A stretch of DNA of 64,000 bases. Origin: Dehalococcoidia bacterium (GTDB taxonomy: Bacteria > Chloroflexota > Dehalococcoidia > Bin125). The notes under the pieces are model-generated. The model was not told where the DNA came from and did not search any database. It saw nothing but the letters and a program-made list of their open reading frames with translations. The stretch spans positions 62,001 through 126,000 of the forward strand of contig JAJEJC010000008.1 of NCBI GenBank assembly GCA_022828105.1. Reading direction: 5' to 3'. The first letter of the stretch is position 1. Each line of letters starts with the position of its first letter. Of this stretch, positions 36,092-44,903 are shown one piece after another. The position numbers and the translations under genes were made by a program.

Positions 36092-36730
36092 ATCGAGACA
36101 CCGCTGGTCTGGAATCTGCCCGCGTCGCCGCCTGCGCCGACTCTGCTGCTGACCCACGGCGCCGGGGCGTCGTCGACGCATCCCAACACGACTCGGCTGG
36201 CCGAGCTCGTTGCCGAGCGCGGCGTGCGCGTGGCGCGCTTCGACTTCCCCTACATGCGGCGGGCGATGGAAACCGGCAAGCGTCCCTGGCCGCCCGATCC
36301 GGAGGACGTGCTCGCGGCGGCCTGGGTGCAGGTGATCCAGCAGCTCGCCGGTCAGGGCGTGCCGCCGAACAAGCTCTTCATCGGCGGGCGCAGCATGGGC
36401 GGACGGATCGCGAGCTACATCGCCGACGCGGTCGAGCCGGCCGGGATGGTCTGCATCAGCTACCCGTTCCACGCACCGAACAACCCGTCATCGGCGATCA
36501 CCATTCATCTCCAGCAAATGGCGACGCCCACGCTGATCGTCCAGGGCGAGCGGGACGAGTATGGGACGCGGGACGAGGTTGAGGCGTACGATCTCTCACC
36601 CAGCATCGAACTCTGTTGGATTCCAGACGGCAACCATGGGCTCGTGCCTCGGAAGCGGTCGGGGCACACCGAGCAGGGCAATCGCGAACTGGCGGCTGAG
36701 GCGATCGCCGAGTTCGTGCTCGGTCAGTAG
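36092..36730 (+). CDS. Alpha/beta hydrolase (dienelactone-hydrolase/KANL3-like), start uncertain
   Basis: The frame holds TLLLTHGAGA near the beginning, FDFPYMRRAMETGKRPWPP, the nucleophile elbow FIGGRSMGGRIAS, then GERDEYG and a late DGNHGL with the catalytic His. This is the small hydrolase group related to dienelactone hydrolase. Conserved text starts within a few codons of 36092, yet there is no ATG, GTG or TTG between the in-frame stop at 36071 and that text. ATC 36092, behind the AGGGGGG of the repeat, is the best start guess. GTG 36224 would delete the first strand. The gene may be damaged. Confidence 0.7.
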   Translation: METPLVWNLPASPPAPTLLLTHGAGASSTHPNTTRLAELVAERGVRVARFDFPYMRRAMETGKRPWPPDPEDVLAAAWVQVIQQLAGQGVPPNKLFIGGRSMGGRIASYIADAVEPAGMVCISYPFHAPNNPSSAITIHLQQMATPTLIVQGERDEYGTRDEVEAYDLSPSIELCWIPDGNHGLVPRKRSGHTEQGNRELAAEAIAEFVLGQ

Positions 36731-36742
36731 GGGACGGCCGGA

Positions 36743-37702
36743 TCAGCCGAGCACCTCAGGATTGACGATTGCCTCGGGGCGATTGCCGCCGACGACGTTG
36801 ACCACGTTGCGCGTCGCCAGCGCGCGCATCGCGTAGCGGGTCTCCTCGGTGGCGGTGCCGATGTGAGGGAACGTAATCACGTTGGGCAGCTTGACGATCG
36901 GCTCGTCGGGATCGGGCGGTTCCTGCTCGAGCACGTCGAGTCCCGCGCCGGCGATCTGATTGGCGACCAGCGCATCGTGCAGCGCGACCTGGTCGACGGC
37001 CGGCCCGCGCGAAGTGTTGATCAGGTAGGCCGTCGGCTTCATCAGCGCGATCTCGCGCGCGCCGATCATGTGCCGCGAGGATTGATTGAGGTCGGTGTGG
37101 ACGCTGACGAAGTCGGATTCCGCCAGCAGCTCGTCCAGCGTGCGCTTCTCGGCCGACGGCGCGTCGGCGGGCGGATTGTCGTAGATGTCGTACCAGAGCA
37201 CCTTCATGCCGGCGAAGTTCGCGCGCCGGGCGACCTCCTGGCCGATCCGGCCGAAGCCGACAATGCCGATCGTCTTGCCCAGCGGATCGTTGGCGAGCGC
37301 GGGATAGGGCTCGCGCCGACCCCAGCCGCCGGAGCGGTTGTAGGCCTCGAACTCCATCAGGTGGCGCGAGAGCATCAGCAGGAAGGCCATCGTCAGGTCG
37401 GCGACGGCGGCGCTGAGCACGCCCGGCGTGTTGCACAGCGCGATGCCGTTGGCGGTCAGGAAGGGGACGTCGAACGCGTCAAAGCCGACCGAAGTGGTGG
37501 CGACGACCTTGAGGTTGGGCGCGAGGTCAACGACCTGCTGATCGATCTTGACCAGGGGCGAGAGCAGCACGCCGTCAGCGTCCTTGACGGCTTCAAGGAA
37601 CGCGCCGCGGTCGCGTCCATCGACGACGCGCACATCGCCGGCCTCGGCGAGCATGTCGTGGAGTTCGTCTTCAATCGGCACGGCCTGAACGATGTTGGGC
37701 AT
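36743..37702 (-). CDS. D-2-hydroxyacid dehydrogenase
   Basis: A 319-residue NAD-dependent enzyme of the D-isomer 2-hydroxyacid family. It has TIGIVGFGRIGQEVARRA (Rossmann loop), LINTSRGPAVDQVAL (catalytic Arg region), GLDVLEQEPP (catalytic Glu) and NVITFPHIGTAT (catalytic His). It would oxidise or reduce a 2-hydroxy/2-keto acid such as glyoxylate or phosphoglycerate. It is the last gene of a minus-strand unit with an amidohydrolase and an HpcH-type aldolase. Start is ATG 37702. Confidence 0.93.
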   Translation of the reverse strand: MPNIVQAVPIEDELHDMLAEAGDVRVVDGRDRGAFLEAVKDADGVLLSPLVKIDQQVVDLAPNLKVVATTSVGFDAFDVPFLTANGIALCNTPGVLSAAVADLTMAFLLMLSRHLMEFEAYNRSGGWGRREPYPALANDPLGKTIGIVGFGRIGQEVARRANFAGMKVLWYDIYDNPPADAPSAEKRTLDELLAESDFVSVHTDLNQSSRHMIGAREIALMKPTAYLINTSRGPAVDQVALHDALVANQIAGAGLDVLEQEPPDPDEPIVKLPNVITFPHIGTATEETRYAMRALATRNVVNVVGGNRPEAIVNPEVLG

Positions 37703-37736
37703 GGTCTCGGTCTTTCGTGTTGCGCTTTGGTGGAGG

Positions 37737-38756
37737 TTAGTGCGCTTCCAGCCGGTACACGCGCTGGGCGGTGTCGTGGAACATCTGATCCTTCTCGTCC
37801 TGCGGATAGTCGGCGACGAGCTTGAAGAACTGGTTGTACATGTTCGTGTAGCTGCAGCACGCCTTGTCGACGGGGAAGTTGCTCTCGAACATGCAGCGCT
37901 CGGGCCCGAAGGACTGGATCGTGTGCTCGTACCAGGGACGGTTGGTCGCGAGCAGCTCGTCCGACGACGGCGCACGCTCCATCTGTTCCCAGCCGAAGCC
38001 GTTTATGATCATCTGAATGCCGCCGACCTTGGCGACGACGTTCTCGCAGGTGGCAAGCTCGGAGATCGAGTCTCGCCAGCCGGGGAAGTACTCGTCGTGC
38101 TTGCCGGCGTACGGACCTACGCCAAGCGGCCCGCCGAGATGGTTGAGGATGATCGTGGTCTCGGGGAAGGCGCGGGCGAGGTCGGTCAGCTCGGGAATCT
38201 GCGGGTGGTAGAGCCAGCCCTCAAAGCTGAGATTGCGCTTACCCAGTTCGGCGAAACCTTCGCGATAGGTCTCGTTGAGATAGATGTGTGGGATCTCGAC
38301 GATCCGCGAGTTGGGCACGTCGGGCGACGGATCCCAGCTTGCGTGGTGGCGGATGCCTCGGAAGCGATCGCTCATCTCCATGTGCGCGTCGAGCACCTCG
38401 CCGACGGCAGCGCCGAGCAGCAGGTCGGCATGTCCGACGATGCCGGTGCAGGCGCGCAAGTCGCCGTACATTCCGCTGGCGCTCTGCGCCGAGACGCCGG
38501 CGACGAACTCGGTCTCACCGACCGGCGCCATCGCGGTCGGAGCATCGGCGTTGTACATCGCGCCGCACTCGATGAACACCGTCTGGCGGACGTTGAGATC
38601 CTTCGTGTCCTCCAGCAGTTCATCGAGGAAGTAGCGCAGCATCGGGCGATCGGCGCGTCCGTCCCAGAGGTGGTGATGCGGATCGATGATCTTCTGATCG
38701 GGGTCGAAGGCCGGTTCCTGATTGGTGGCGAGCCAGTCGAGGTTGTTGGTGACCAT
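37737..38756 (-). CDS. Amidohydrolase-2 family metal-dependent hydrolase
   Basis: The 339-residue TIM-barrel protein shows IIDPHHHLWDGRADRP (HxH metal motif), FRGIRHHASWD, ILNHLGGPLG and CMFESNFPVDK with the late Asp/Ser motif. The family includes fuconolactonase-like and 2-pyrone-4,6-dicarboxylate hydrolases. It likely opens a lactone in a catabolic route whose other steps are the neighbouring aldolase and dehydrogenase. ATG 38756; a palindromic repeat separates it from the aldolase gene. Confidence 0.9.
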   Translation of the reverse strand: MVTNNLDWLATNQEPAFDPDQKIIDPHHHLWDGRADRPMLRYFLDELLEDTKDLNVRQTVFIECGAMYNADAPTAMAPVGETEFVAGVSAQSASGMYGDLRACTGIVGHADLLLGAAVGEVLDAHMEMSDRFRGIRHHASWDPSPDVPNSRIVEIPHIYLNETYREGFAELGKRNLSFEGWLYHPQIPELTDLARAFPETTIILNHLGGPLGVGPYAGKHDEYFPGWRDSISELATCENVVAKVGGIQMIINGFGWEQMERAPSSDELLATNRPWYEHTIQSFGPERCMFESNFPVDKACCSYTNMYNQFFKLVADYPQDEKDQMFHDTAQRVYRLEAH

Positions 38757-38804
38757 CGTTCGTTTCTCAGTTTCTAGTTGTTGTGTGGCGATCGGTCGAT
38801 AGCG

Positions 38805-38856
38805 GAGCCCCCCTCTGCCTTCGGCATCTCCCCCCGCTTCGCGGGGGGAGAGGGGA
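38805..38856. repeat. REP-like palindromic repeat, copy 5
   Basis: A 52-base copy identical to copy 6 at 61718. It contains CCCCTCT, GCC-TTC-GGC, and TCTCCCCCCGC-TTC-GCGGGGGGAGA with an 11-base stem. It lies between the aldolase and amidohydrolase genes of one transcription unit and might set relative expression. Confidence 0.9.
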
Positions 38857-38863
38857 CATGGCC

Positions 38864-39661
38864 CTATGCGTCCATCAACTCGCGCAGGCCGCGGCCGAGA
38901 GCGGCGTAGCCCTGGTTGAGCAGGAATCGGTCCCAGCCGATGCAGAAGTGCTTGACTCCCAGGTCGAGGTAACGCTGCGCCTGCTCGACCGCGCCGATTT
39001 CGATCCTCGGATGCACGCCGTATTCGAGCGACTTGGCGATCACCTTCTCCCCCGCCGCGCGGATCTCGTCGGCGTCGGGCCGCTCGTCGAAGGAGAAGCC
39101 GTAATCGCTGGGCCCCCACTGGGTCATGTCGACGCCGAGCTCGGCCGAGCGTTCGAGGATCGCGTCGATGTCGTCGAGCGCGACCCGCTTCTCCAGCATG
39201 ATCACGGTGACGATGTCGTAGAGGTCGTCGCCGTAGCTGTCGGCGTAGCCGGCCAGCGCGGGACGCCGCGTCTTGACGCCCATGTGACCGCCAATGCCCA
39301 GCGTCTTCGGCTTGTCGGGGCGGATCGCCTGGAGCGCCAGGTCGACGTCCTCGGGCGTGCGGATGTCGGTGTAGAGCACGGCCTTGAATCCTGCGCCCAG
39401 CGCGGCCTGCGCCCAGAACGTCTGGTTGGCCTGGTCGAGTTTGATCATCAGCGGCAGGTTGCCGCACTGCGCCGCCCGCGCGAGGTGATAGAGCGTCTTC
39501 ATGTCGAAGGTCGAGTACTCGGCCACGTACTCGGCGTAGTCGAACTGCCCCACGTCGCCGATCAGCTCGGCGATGTCGGGGTCGTTGAAGAGAAAGTGCG
39601 TGCCGATCGTCGGCTTGCCCGCGTTGAGCAGGTCGCGCAGGGTGTTGGGAAGCACGGCCAT
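38864..39661 (-). CDS. HpcH/HpaI family aldolase
   Basis: The 265-residue TIM-barrel protein belongs to the HpcH/HpaI aldolase/citrate-lyase family: TIGTHFLFNDPDIAEL near the N-terminus, YAEYVAEYST, MIKLDQANQTFWAQAALGAG and MTQWGPSDYGFS. The family cleaves 2-keto-4-hydroxy acids to pyruvate plus an aldehyde. Start ATG 39661. It is divergent from the methyltransferase at 39761 and probably opens the aldolase-amidohydrolase-dehydrogenase unit. Confidence 0.87.
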   Translation of the reverse strand: MAVLPNTLRDLLNAGKPTIGTHFLFNDPDIAELIGDVGQFDYAEYVAEYSTFDMKTLYHLARAAQCGNLPLMIKLDQANQTFWAQAALGAGFKAVLYTDIRTPEDVDLALQAIRPDKPKTLGIGGHMGVKTRRPALAGYADSYGDDLYDIVTVIMLEKRVALDDIDAILERSAELGVDMTQWGPSDYGFSFDERPDADEIRAAGEKVIAKSLEYGVHPRIEIGAVEQAQRYLDLGVKHFCIGWDRFLLNQGYAALGRGLRELMDA

Positions 39662-39734
39662 AGGTTCGTCTCCTGGTGGGTGGTCAAGGCAGTTCGGGGA
39701 ACAGGGTAGTGCCGTCAGGCGCGTCGGCGGCGGA

Positions 39735-39759
39735 CGGGACATTGGCTTAACCTGTCCCG
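39735..39759. promoter_or_regulatory. Inverted repeat over the methyltransferase promoter
   Basis: CGGGACA (39735-39741) and TGTCCCG (39753-39759) form a perfect seven-base inverted repeat with an 11-base spacer. The spacer contains the -10 box TAACCT (39748-39753), seven bases before ATG 39761. A bound repressor would shut off the gene. Confidence 0.55.
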
Positions 39760-39760
39760 A

Positions 39761-42700
39761 ATGGCCACTCACGAACACACACTCAACGTCGCGCTCGGAG
39801 AAATCCTCGGAGACCTGCGCCCCCACAGTTGGCGCGTCGTCTCCGAAGAACAGGGCCAACTCAGCGGCGGCGGCCGCCCCGACATTCTGATCGAGGAAGC
39901 CTCCCAGTGGCCGGTCGTAATCGAAGCCGAGCGCACCAACCACGACAGCGCCGAAATCGACGCCGGCGGCCGACTGGGACGGATCGTCAACGAGACCGGC
40001 AAGCCGATCGAAAGCGCCATCGCGCTGGTCTATCCCGAAGCGGTACTCGATCTCAGCGAGCAACCGTTGCGCGATGCGCTCCGCCAGACCGACAAGTTCG
40101 AATACGCGCTCTACACCCGGACCACCGGCGATGATGCGGAGCGCCTGCCCGAGTCCGGCTGGCTTACGGGCTCGGCCAAGGACCTGGCCATGCTGGTTCA
40201 CCGCGCCTCGATGCCGGCGCCGCGCATCGAACGGCTCGGCGAGGTCCTGGAGTACGGCATTGAGACCGCCGCCGGCCGCTTCACCAAGAGGCACGGTTCC
40301 CACGAAGCCGGCGAACTCGGCCCCGACATTGCCGAATTGTTGGGGCAGGCCGACGACCAGGGCGGCCAGACCCGCCGAATGGCCATGACCGTGCTGATCA
40401 ACGCGCTCATCTTCCACGAGGCGCTCGCCGAGGCCGGCTTCCGCATCGAACGGGAGAGTGAACCGCCTAACGGCCGCCGCGTCAACCCGCTCTCGCATTT
40501 CCGCGACTCCGAGTACAGCTACCAACGCGACGCCCTGACCGACGAGTGGAATCACATCCTCGACGTCAACTACTGGCCGATCTTCGCCACGGCCCGCGAG
40601 ATTCTGCGCAAGTTGCCCACGGCCACCGTCGGCGAGGTGCTGCAGCCGCTCTGGAATGCCGCCAACCAGCTCGTCCAGGGCGGCGTGACCAAGTCCCACG
40701 ACCTGACCGGCGTCATCTTCCAGCGGCTGATCGCCGACCGCAAGTTCCTCGCCACCTTCTACACCCGACCCGCCGCCGCCGCGCTGCTGGCCGGACTCGC
40801 CATTCCCGCCGACCGCGCGCCGGGCGGCGCGGAGTGGGGCGACGAGGAGACCATCGCCGCGCTGCAGGTGGGCGACTTCGCCTGCGGCACCGGCACGCTG
40901 CTTTCCGCCGCCTACCAGCGCATCTCGCTGCTCCACGAACTCAACGGCGGCGACCCGCGCAAGCTCCACGCCCCCATGATGAAGCACGGCCTGGTCGGCC
41001 TCGACGTGCTCAACATCGCCGTCCACCTGACTGCCGCCACCCTCGCCGGCGCTCACCCCGACGTCCCCTTCGACGGCGAGTCCCTGCTGACCATGCCGTA
41101 CGGTAGTTCTAGTGGGGGGGGGGGGGGTATCGGATCATTGGAGTTGCTTGCCGATCACGTTCAATCACGCATGATCAGCCAAGCCGCAGCGACTACCGCC
41201 GGTGGGCGCCGCCCAAAGGACCTCTTGGATCTGATGACCCGCGTCGGCCATGGTCGCTTCGATCTTGTCATCATGAATCCGCCGTTTACTCGACCCACCA
41301 ACCATGAGTGTGGTCACGCCGAGACGCCGAACCCTGCATATGCCGCGTTTGAGAACACTGCTGCAGAGCAAGCGGTCATGTCTGACAAGGTCAAGCGTCT
41401 CACCAAAGGTGCTCCTTCGAACGACTACGCCGGGCTCGCGTCGCACTTTGTTGAACTTGCGCACCGCAAGCTCGGTGACGACGGCATGATGGCTTTCGTA
41501 CTTCCTCTTAGCGCCGCCAGCGGAGGGAAGTGGGACAAGATTCGCGCACTCTGGCGCAATGGCTATAAGGACATCGTCGTCGTGACAATCAGCGCCCCGG
41601 GCACACACGACCGTTCATTCTCCGCGGATACCGGAATGGCTGAGTGCTTGGTGGTGGCACAAAGGGTGCAACCAAGGAAGGAAGCCATACCATCTGCGAC
41701 GTTCGCTATCGTCAACCAGCAGCCTCAGTCAGCCGCCAAGGGAGCGTACCTGGCCGACGCCATTTTCCAAGCCCGCCGTGTTCTCCAAGCGAACGACGAT
41801 ACGATGGCTCCGTTGTCGCTCGGCGACGACCATTGCGGACACGTCGTTCAAGCGACGTTGATGGACGATTTGCCCTGGCCCCACGTAGGTGTCGAAGACG
41901 TGTCCCTGGTTGGAATCTGCGAAACTTTGAGACGCGGCCGGTTGACGGATCCGAGAACGGGCGAGTCGACAGCGACTGTGGTAGCACCCATCGGCGACAT
42001 CGGAGTAGTTGGCCCGGTTGATCGCCTAGTCGGGAGTCTGGCTGAAAAGCGCGAGCGGGGCGCTTTCGCCATTCATAAGCCGCCACTCGGCAGTGAACCA
42101 ACCTTTCCGACGCTCTGGGCACATGAGGCAAAGCTTGAGCGTCGCTTGGTGGTCGGCATCGATAGCGAGGGCACAGTAAGGCCGGGCATGGTCGATGAGG
42201 CTACTCGGATTTGGGCCACCGCGACTCGCGCCCATTACAACCGCGATCTCCAGTTCAATGCACAGTCAATCATCGTCGCTATGACCGAGCGCAAGTGCAT
42301 CGGCGGACGAGCATGGCCGTCCGTGCTCCTGCACAAGCCTGAGCACGAGTACGCATTCTCGCTGTGGTGCAACTCGACGCTTGGCCTCCTGCTCCACTGG
42401 TGGGTGAGCAACAAGACCCAGGCCGGCCGAGGCACCACCACCGTCACCGGCATCCCCAGCATCCCCACCCTCGACACTCGCGCCCTCTCCGATGCTCAGC
42501 ACGCCGAGGCCAAGCGGCAGTTCGAGCTTCTCAGCAACGAGCGCTTCCTGCCTTTCGACCAGATTGACGAAGACCCAGCCCGAGCCAAACTCGACCGCGC
42601 CATCCTCGTCGATGTGCTCGGCCTGCCTGAGTCGCTGGTCGAAGACGACGGTCCCATCGATCTGATCCGCCGCAAGCTCGCCCAAGAACCGCAGATCCAC

Positions 42701-42772
42701 GGGGGCAAGAAATCCAAAGTCATCTTCACCGACGAGGGCGAGAAGTCGGTCAAGCGCGAAGATCGCGGCTAG
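39761..42772 (+). CDS. Single-chain N6-adenine DNA methyltransferase with restriction-like N-terminus
   Basis: The 1003-residue protein has an N-terminal region with RPDILIEE and PVVIEAER (Asp 41, Glu 55, Glu 57), which resembles a PD-(D/E)xK nuclease but lacks the usual Lys. A helical stretch follows, then SAM motif I DFACGTGTLL near residue 373 and the catalytic MNPPFTRP near 506, the amino-methyltransferase core. The C-terminal 400 residues should hold target recognition. This layout fits type IIG or solo type I-like systems. A 14-G tract encodes part of a poly-Gly turn (452-456), just where base composition falls. The start ATG 39761 has no ribosome site. Confidence 0.85.
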   Translation: MATHEHTLNVALGEILGDLRPHSWRVVSEEQGQLSGGGRPDILIEEASQWPVVIEAERTNHDSAEIDAGGRLGRIVNETGKPIESAIALVYPEAVLDLSEQPLRDALRQTDKFEYALYTRTTGDDAERLPESGWLTGSAKDLAMLVHRASMPAPRIERLGEVLEYGIETAAGRFTKRHGSHEAGELGPDIAELLGQADDQGGQTRRMAMTVLINALIFHEALAEAGFRIERESEPPNGRRVNPLSHFRDSEYSYQRDALTDEWNHILDVNYWPIFATAREILRKLPTATVGEVLQPLWNAANQLVQGGVTKSHDLTGVIFQRLIADRKFLATFYTRPAAAALLAGLAIPADRAPGGAEWGDEETIAALQVGDFACGTGTLLSAAYQRISLLHELNGGDPRKLHAPMMKHGLVGLDVLNIAVHLTAATLAGAHPDVPFDGESLLTMPYGSSSGGGGGIGSLELLADHVQSRMISQAAATTAGGRRPKDLLDLMTRVGHGRFDLVIMNPPFTRPTNHECGHAETPNPAYAAFENTAAEQAVMSDKVKRLTKGAPSNDYAGLASHFVELAHRKLGDDGMMAFVLPLSAASGGKWDKIRALWRNGYKDIVVVTISAPGTHDRSFSADTGMAECLVVAQRVQPRKEAIPSATFAIVNQQPQSAAKGAYLADAIFQARRVLQANDDTMAPLSLGDDHCGHVVQATLMDDLPWPHVGVEDVSLVGICETLRRGRLTDPRTGESTATVVAPIGDIGVVGPVDRLVGSLAEKRERGAFAIHKPPLGSEPTFPTLWAHEAKLERRLVVGIDSEGTVRPGMVDEATRIWATATRAHYNRDLQFNAQSIIVAMTERKCIGGRAWPSVLLHKPEHEYAFSLWCNSTLGLLLHWWVSNKTQAGRGTTTVTGIPSIPTLDTRALSDAQHAEAKRQFELLSNERFLPFDQIDEDPARAKLDRAILVDVLGLPESLVEDDGPIDLIRRKLAQEPQIHGGKKSKVIFTDEGEKSVKREDRG
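41114..41127 (+). repeat. 14-base poly-G tract inside the methyltransferase gene
   Basis: Fourteen consecutive G encode Gly residues 452-456. Slippage by one base would break the frame: with 13 G, translation stops at TGA 41172-41174. Tracts of this length slip in replication and are the usual switch of phase-variable genes. Confidence 0.9.
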
Positions 42773-43731
42773 TACCACTTCTCCTTGTCGACGACGTTGA
42801 TGAAGTCGCGGCCGTCGACGAGGCGGCGGGCGTTTTCTAGGATCAAAGCGAAGCGGCGCTCGGGGATGTTGGCGGCGTCGGCGACGGCGATGTGGGGCGT
42901 GATGATCACATTCTCAATCCGCCAGAGCGGATGGCCTTCGGGCAGCGGCTCGATCTCGAACACGTCGAGTCCCGCGCCGGCGATCTCGCCCTGTTCCAGG
43001 GCAGCCGCCAGATCGTCGAGTTTGCAGGTCATGCCGCGTCCGATGTTGATGAAGTAGGCCGAGTTCTTCATCGCAGCGAAGCGCTGGGCGTTCCACATGA
43101 ACTCGGTCTCGGGCGTGTGCGGGACGGTCGTGACGACGAAGTCGGCCTCGTGCAGTCGGTCGTCCAGCTCCGAGGGCGGGACGAGGACTCCGTCGAATCG
43201 GCCGTAGGGGCTGGGATCGACGCCGACGACGCGGCAGCCGAAGGCGGCGCAGAGCCGCGCCGTTTCCGCGCCGATGCCGCCGACGCCGTTGATCAGGACG
43301 GTCGCCGTGGAGAGATCCACGTATCCGTGTTGGCGCGCGTGGCGATCCCAGCGTCCCTCGGCCTGGGCGTCCATGTAGTAGGGCAGCCCGCGCGAAAGTG
43401 CGAGCATGTACATCAGAATGTGATGCGCGATGTGGTCCGAGTAGATGCCGCGCGGATTGCTGACCGTGACCGGATGCGCGGCCAGTTCCGGGTAGTACCA
43501 GCCGACGAACGGTCCGGCGTACGGGTTCTGCAGCAGGCGCAGGCGTTCGACGCTGGGCAGCACCTCGGGCGGGACCCAGCCGTAGGCGGCGTCGGCGTCT
43601 GAGAGTTGACGCGCGGCGTCGGCCTCGTCCTCGACGATGACGACATCGAGATCGGGCAGTTCCTCGCGCATCTGCGCCGCCCAGCCGCGCATGTCATCGT
43701 CGATCGGCGGCAGCATCACGTACTTGGGCAT
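42769..43731 (-). CDS. D-2-hydroxyacid dehydrogenase
   Basis: A 320-residue NAD-dependent enzyme. It has ATVLINGVGGIGAETARLCA (Rossmann loop), YFINIGRGMTCKLDDLAAAL, GLDVFEIEPLPEGH (Glu) and NVIITPHIAVADA (His). It is a distant paralog of the dehydrogenase at 36743. Its TAG overlaps the methyltransferase stop in CTAG. ATG 43731. Substrate likely a 2-hydroxy/2-keto acid. Confidence 0.92.
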   Translation of the reverse strand: MPKYVMLPPIDDDMRGWAAQMREELPDLDVVIVEDEADAARQLSDADAAYGWVPPEVLPSVERLRLLQNPYAGPFVGWYYPELAAHPVTVSNPRGIYSDHIAHHILMYMLALSRGLPYYMDAQAEGRWDRHARQHGYVDLSTATVLINGVGGIGAETARLCAAFGCRVVGVDPSPYGRFDGVLVPPSELDDRLHEADFVVTTVPHTPETEFMWNAQRFAAMKNSAYFINIGRGMTCKLDDLAAALEQGEIAGAGLDVFEIEPLPEGHPLWRIENVIITPHIAVADAANIPERRFALILENARRLVDGRDFINVVDKEKWY

Positions 43732-43830
43732 GATTCGGTCCTTCTGATTCGATTGGGCGAGTCTCAGGCTACCTCGGGCCGGGCAGGGATCAGCGGCTAC
43801 CATCGACGGGCAAGCCAGGGAGTGACGATC

Positions 43831-44898
43831 ATGGCCGTAGAGTTCTGGACCATGGGCGGAGGACGCCCGACGAGTGACGATCCATCCGTCTTCAGCGGCG
43901 TTCAGATGGCCGTCGAGGCCGAGAACCTGGGCTACGACGGGATCGTCTGGGTGGACAGCCAGAACCTGGCGGCCGACTGCTACGTGTCGATGGCGCTGGC
44001 GGCCCACGCGACCTCTCGCATCCAGCTCGGCACGGGAGTGACCAACTCCTACACGCGCCACCCGGCGATCACCGCCTCGGCGATCGCCAGCATCCAGGCC
44101 GAGAGCCGCGGCCGGGCGCACATGGGCATCGGCCGGGGCGACTCGGCACTTGCCCACCTGGGACTCGCGCCGCACGGCGTACGCGAGTTCGAGCAGTACC
44201 TGATCCAGCTTCAGGGCTACTTGCGCGGCGACGAGGTGCAGTTTGGCGAGACCGACGTCGACGCGTTGGGTCTGGCCGACACGCCCCAGGCCAGCCGCAT
44301 CCACTACATGCCGCAAATGGGAGCCAAAGTCCCCGTCGACGTGGCCGCGACCGGGCCTCGCGTGATCCAGGCGGCGGCCCGCCATGCCGATCGGGTCAGC
44401 TTCAACCTCGGCGCCGATGTCGAGCGCACCCTGTGGGGCATGGACGTCGCGCGAGAGGCGCGCTCCGAGGCCGGACTCGACCCGGAGATTCCGTTCGCCG
44501 CCTACATTCCGCTGGCCGTGCACGACGACCCGGAGCAGGCGATGCGGATCGGCGCGGGACAGGTCTCGCTGTTCGCGCGCTTTTCCAGCATGTACGGCAC
44601 GGTCATCGGGCCGGCCAGCGACCAGCAGGCGCAGGTCCTGACCGACATCCACGACCACTACGACATGCACGGACACGGCCGTCCGGGCAGCGCCCAGGCC
44701 GGCGTGATCCCGACCGAGTTCGAGCGCTCCTTCGGGATTTTCGGTCCACCCGACTACTGCGTCCAACGAATCGGCGAGTTGATCGAGACGGGCGTCGACC
44801 GTTTTATCTTCCGCGGCTCGCCGCTCGATCCGAGCGATCCCGACACCGAGTCGAGCGTGCGCTTCACGCAAGAGGTTGTGCCGCAAGTGAAGGGATAG
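43831..44898 (+). CDS. LLM class flavin-dependent oxidoreductase (second tandem pair, first)
   Basis: The 355-residue protein has GYDGIVWVDSQNLAADCYVS, TGVTNSYTRHPAITASAIAS, GRAHMGIGRGDSALAHLGLA and VDVAATGPRVIQAAARHADR, close to F420-dependent or MER-like members. AGGGAG lies seven bases before ATG 43831. Its paralog follows after five bases. Confidence 0.93.
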   Translation: MAVEFWTMGGGRPTSDDPSVFSGVQMAVEAENLGYDGIVWVDSQNLAADCYVSMALAAHATSRIQLGTGVTNSYTRHPAITASAIASIQAESRGRAHMGIGRGDSALAHLGLAPHGVREFEQYLIQLQGYLRGDEVQFGETDVDALGLADTPQASRIHYMPQMGAKVPVDVAATGPRVIQAAARHADRVSFNLGADVERTLWGMDVAREARSEAGLDPEIPFAAYIPLAVHDDPEQAMRIGAGQVSLFARFSSMYGTVIGPASDQQAQVLTDIHDHYDMHGHGRPGSAQAGVIPTEFERSFGIFGPPDYCVQRIGELIETGVDRFIFRGSPLDPSDPDTESSVRFTQEVVPQVKG

Positions 44899-44903
44899 GT
44901 CTC

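Noticed and set aside
36743-42772. Several open frames over 200 codons antisense to the catabolic genes and the methyltransferase
   Set aside because: High GC leaves long open frames on the opposite strand. Their text is low-complexity Arg/Asp/His/Leu and lacks domain motifs.
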